7,081 nt of DNA from Xanthobacteraceae bacterium (GTDB taxonomy: Bacteria > Pseudomonadota > Alphaproteobacteria > Rhizobiales > Xanthobacteraceae), in contig JASHYD010001057.1 of assembly GCA_030043175.1 (NCBI GenBank), positions 1-7,081 on the forward strand, read 5' to 3'. The position numbers were made by a program, and so were the translations under genes. Of the stretch, positions 5,907-7,081 are shown in pieces. How positions within the stretch are numbered: the first letter of the stretch is position 1; every line of letters starts with the position of its first letter. The notes under the pieces are model-generated. The model saw only the letters and a list, made by a program, of their open reading frames with translations, made no database searches and was not told where the DNA came from.

Positions 5907-6070
5907 TGTCTCGTCACGTTGCTCCTGTGTTAAAAAACACGTCGGGAATTGAAAATTATATGCGACCCAATTGCGATTTAAGAGAGCTTCTGCCATTAAA
6001 TATTGTAATTCTACATACAGAGCAGGTGTCACCAGCAGTGGTCATGGATGGGAAATCTCGTGCCGGTCCA

Positions 6071-7081
6071 TCATCCGAGTGCCGTCATGAGGCGCGGCGA
6101 GACGGGGTAGGCCTTGGTGCCGCGCTGCCCAAACGCGGTGCCCGCGGCCGGTCTTGCCAGCCATCCGGCCTCGACCAGCGCGGCGCACGCGGCATGAATG
6201 GCCTTGGCCTCACAGAGGCCCTGCAGTCGAACGTTGCGTTGCATGTCGCGGACATGGACCGCTTGCGGGCGTTCCTTTGCGATCCATCTGGCGAGCATGG
6301 TGATATTTCGGTCCTCGCCTGAGCACGTGGCATCGCCATAGGTGCGCTGTGCCGACGGAATGATGTAGTCGGTCACCAATGCGGCGGCGGCAAGCAAGAC
6401 GTCTTCGCTGATGATCGTCGGTGAGGCGGCGTAGCCGTCCTCGCTGCACCAGCGCAGATATGTGAGCACCAGCGAGAGCCGCAGCACCAGGCCGCGCGCC
6501 TTGCCGACGGCAGATCGCGTCAGCCCCGCCGTCGTTTCCCGCAGCTCTTGGAACCGCCGGCCGATGCCGACCATGTGATCTGCTGCCGCGGCGTCGAGCG
6601 GGACCTCGAGCGGCACGGGACCGTTGTCCCCGTTGGCAAGTTCGAGCATGCGCAGGCGATCGAGGCCCGCGATTGCCCATTCGGTGGCTGGCGGGCGCTT
6701 GGGTCTGTCGAAATCCTTCGCATCCGGCCAGAACCACATGAAGCGGGCGAGGAGTCCGTCATCGCCGCCCTGCATGATTTCGGCGACCTTGTCGGGCTGA
6801 GTGCAGCCGAACCAGCTGACGGCGAAACGGGGGATGATAATCGGCTCCGGCCATTTCTGGCGGTCAACCCGGTATCGCCGGCCACCGTATGCCTCGAGCC
6901 AGAATGCCCGTGCGCCGTCGTTGTAGGCGTTCATGCCGATGAGCCAGCCGGCGAGCTCGTCCCGGCTCATCAGCACGCCCTTTGGCGTCGCTGTGGCGAG
7001 CAGGCAAGCGACCCGCTCGATCGTGGTGTCCGACATCATCAGCACCGGCTGCATCGGCTCACGGGGCACCGGATCGGGCTG
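6071..7081 (-). CDS. DUF3987 (YfjI-like) primase/helicase-associated protein, 5' end outside window
   Basis: The minus-strand frame is open from the right edge to a TGA at 6073-6071, giving 336 visible codons. A GTG at 7069 is internal, because the frame continues upstream as QPDPVPREP. The sequence has the DUF3987 signature: a segment of the type DTTIERVACLLATATPKGVL, LMSRDELAGWL, an acidic/aromatic stretch, then YRVDRQKWPEPIIIPRFAVS and GGDDGLLARFMWFWPDA. Proteins of this family are carried by prophages, integrative elements and plasmids, often fused to or beside primase or RecA-like domains, and are thought to act in element DNA replication. The N-terminal ATPase-like part is outside the window. 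The C-terminal 90 residues look like a small winged-helix-type tail (ARWIAKERPQAVHVRDMQRN). No frameshift is seen. Its 3' end faces the repeat clusters and the tRNA-like fragments, so it belongs to the element on the right of the junction. Confidence 0.8.
   Translation of the reverse strand, partial: QPDPVPREPMQPVLMMSDTTIERVACLLATATPKGVLMSRDELAGWLIGMNAYNDGARAFWLEAYGGRRYRVDRQKWPEPIIIPRFAVSWFGCTQPDKVAEIMQGGDDGLLARFMWFWPDAKDFDRPKRPPATEWAIAGLDRLRMLELANGDNGPVPLEVPLDAAAADHMVGIGRRFQELRETTAGLTRSAVGKARGLVLRLSLVLTYLRWCSEDGYAASPTIISEDVLLAAAALVTDYIIPSAQRTYGDATCSGEDRNITMLARWIAKERPQAVHVRDMQRNVRLQGLCEAKAIHAACAALVEAGWLARPAAGTAFGQRGTKAYPVSPRLMTALG

Larger units (their letters stand above)
5759..6070. other. 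AT-richer interval with tandem repeats, no supported gene
   Basis: From about 5830 to 6040 the base composition drops to roughly 40 % GC by eye, against 60-65 % around it. It holds the two short-repeat clusters listed separately and a 5-bp hairpin GTGTT/AACAC around A4 (5927-5940). A 60-codon minus-strand frame (5850-6032, GTG start) has no recognisable domain. A short plus-strand frame across the first repeats reads FDTLDTLDTM but has no start codon. I therefore treat the interval as non-coding or decayed. Confidence 0.5.

Noticed and set aside
5803..5930. TTGACA hexamers in the repeats as -35 promoter boxes
   Set aside because: No acceptable -10 hexamer at 16-18 bases from any of them and no gene begins downstream on the plus strand.
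5888..6322. 144-codon plus-strand frame
   Set aside because: It lies largely antisense to the DUF3987 gene, and its remainder falls in the AT-rich patch with no recognisable domain.

Overview
The window is GC-rich (roughly 60-65 % by eye) accessory DNA. Its protein families and gene style fit an alphaproteobacterium of the Rhizobiales, Bradyrhizobium-like; this is inference from composition and remembered family resemblance, not a database result. The mixture of an addiction-module antitoxin, an unusual helicase operon, a frameshifted gene, a decayed recombinase, tRNA 3'-end fragments and a DUF3987 gene is typical of a genomic-island junction.

Left to right. (1) 2-301 (+): the end of a HigA-type antitoxin that runs off the left edge. 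(2) 302-658: no convincing gene; it holds short GCAC-centred boxes, perhaps a decayed insertion-sequence end, and copy A of a ~38-bp direct repeat. (3) 659-4141 (+): a tight two-gene operon. It encodes a RapA/SNF2-type helicase with a TPR-like N-terminal region, and a 380-aa partner with a long charged helix and a C-terminal six-cysteine cluster. Copy B of the repeat lies just after the operon, so the pair is bracketed by related sequence. (4) 4311-4657 (-): a small conserved-looking gene visible only when two reading frames are joined, because a 2-nt slip splits it. (5) 4844-5436 (+): the C-terminal end of a large serine recombinase broken by several frameshifts. Its last codons run antisense through the 3' end of a tRNA-Arg-like sequence. 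(6) 5522-5560: two adjacent hairpins, the first a perfect 10-bp inverted repeat. (7) 5650-5758: a second tRNA-like 3' end on the minus strand. (8) 5803-5906: two clusters of short tandem repeats around GACACT in an AT-richer stretch. (9) 6071-7081 (-): a DUF3987 primase/helicase-associated protein running off the right edge.

The likely story is that a tRNA-associated integration site sits between two mobile segments: a left island (antitoxin, helicase pair, recombinase remnant) and a right one carrying the DUF3987 gene. The strongest candidate for an undescribed system is the helicase plus zinc-cluster partner. The helicase would be the ATP-driven DNA or RNA-polymerase remodeller and the partner a detached accessory domain. 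A role in defence or element maintenance is suggested only by context.
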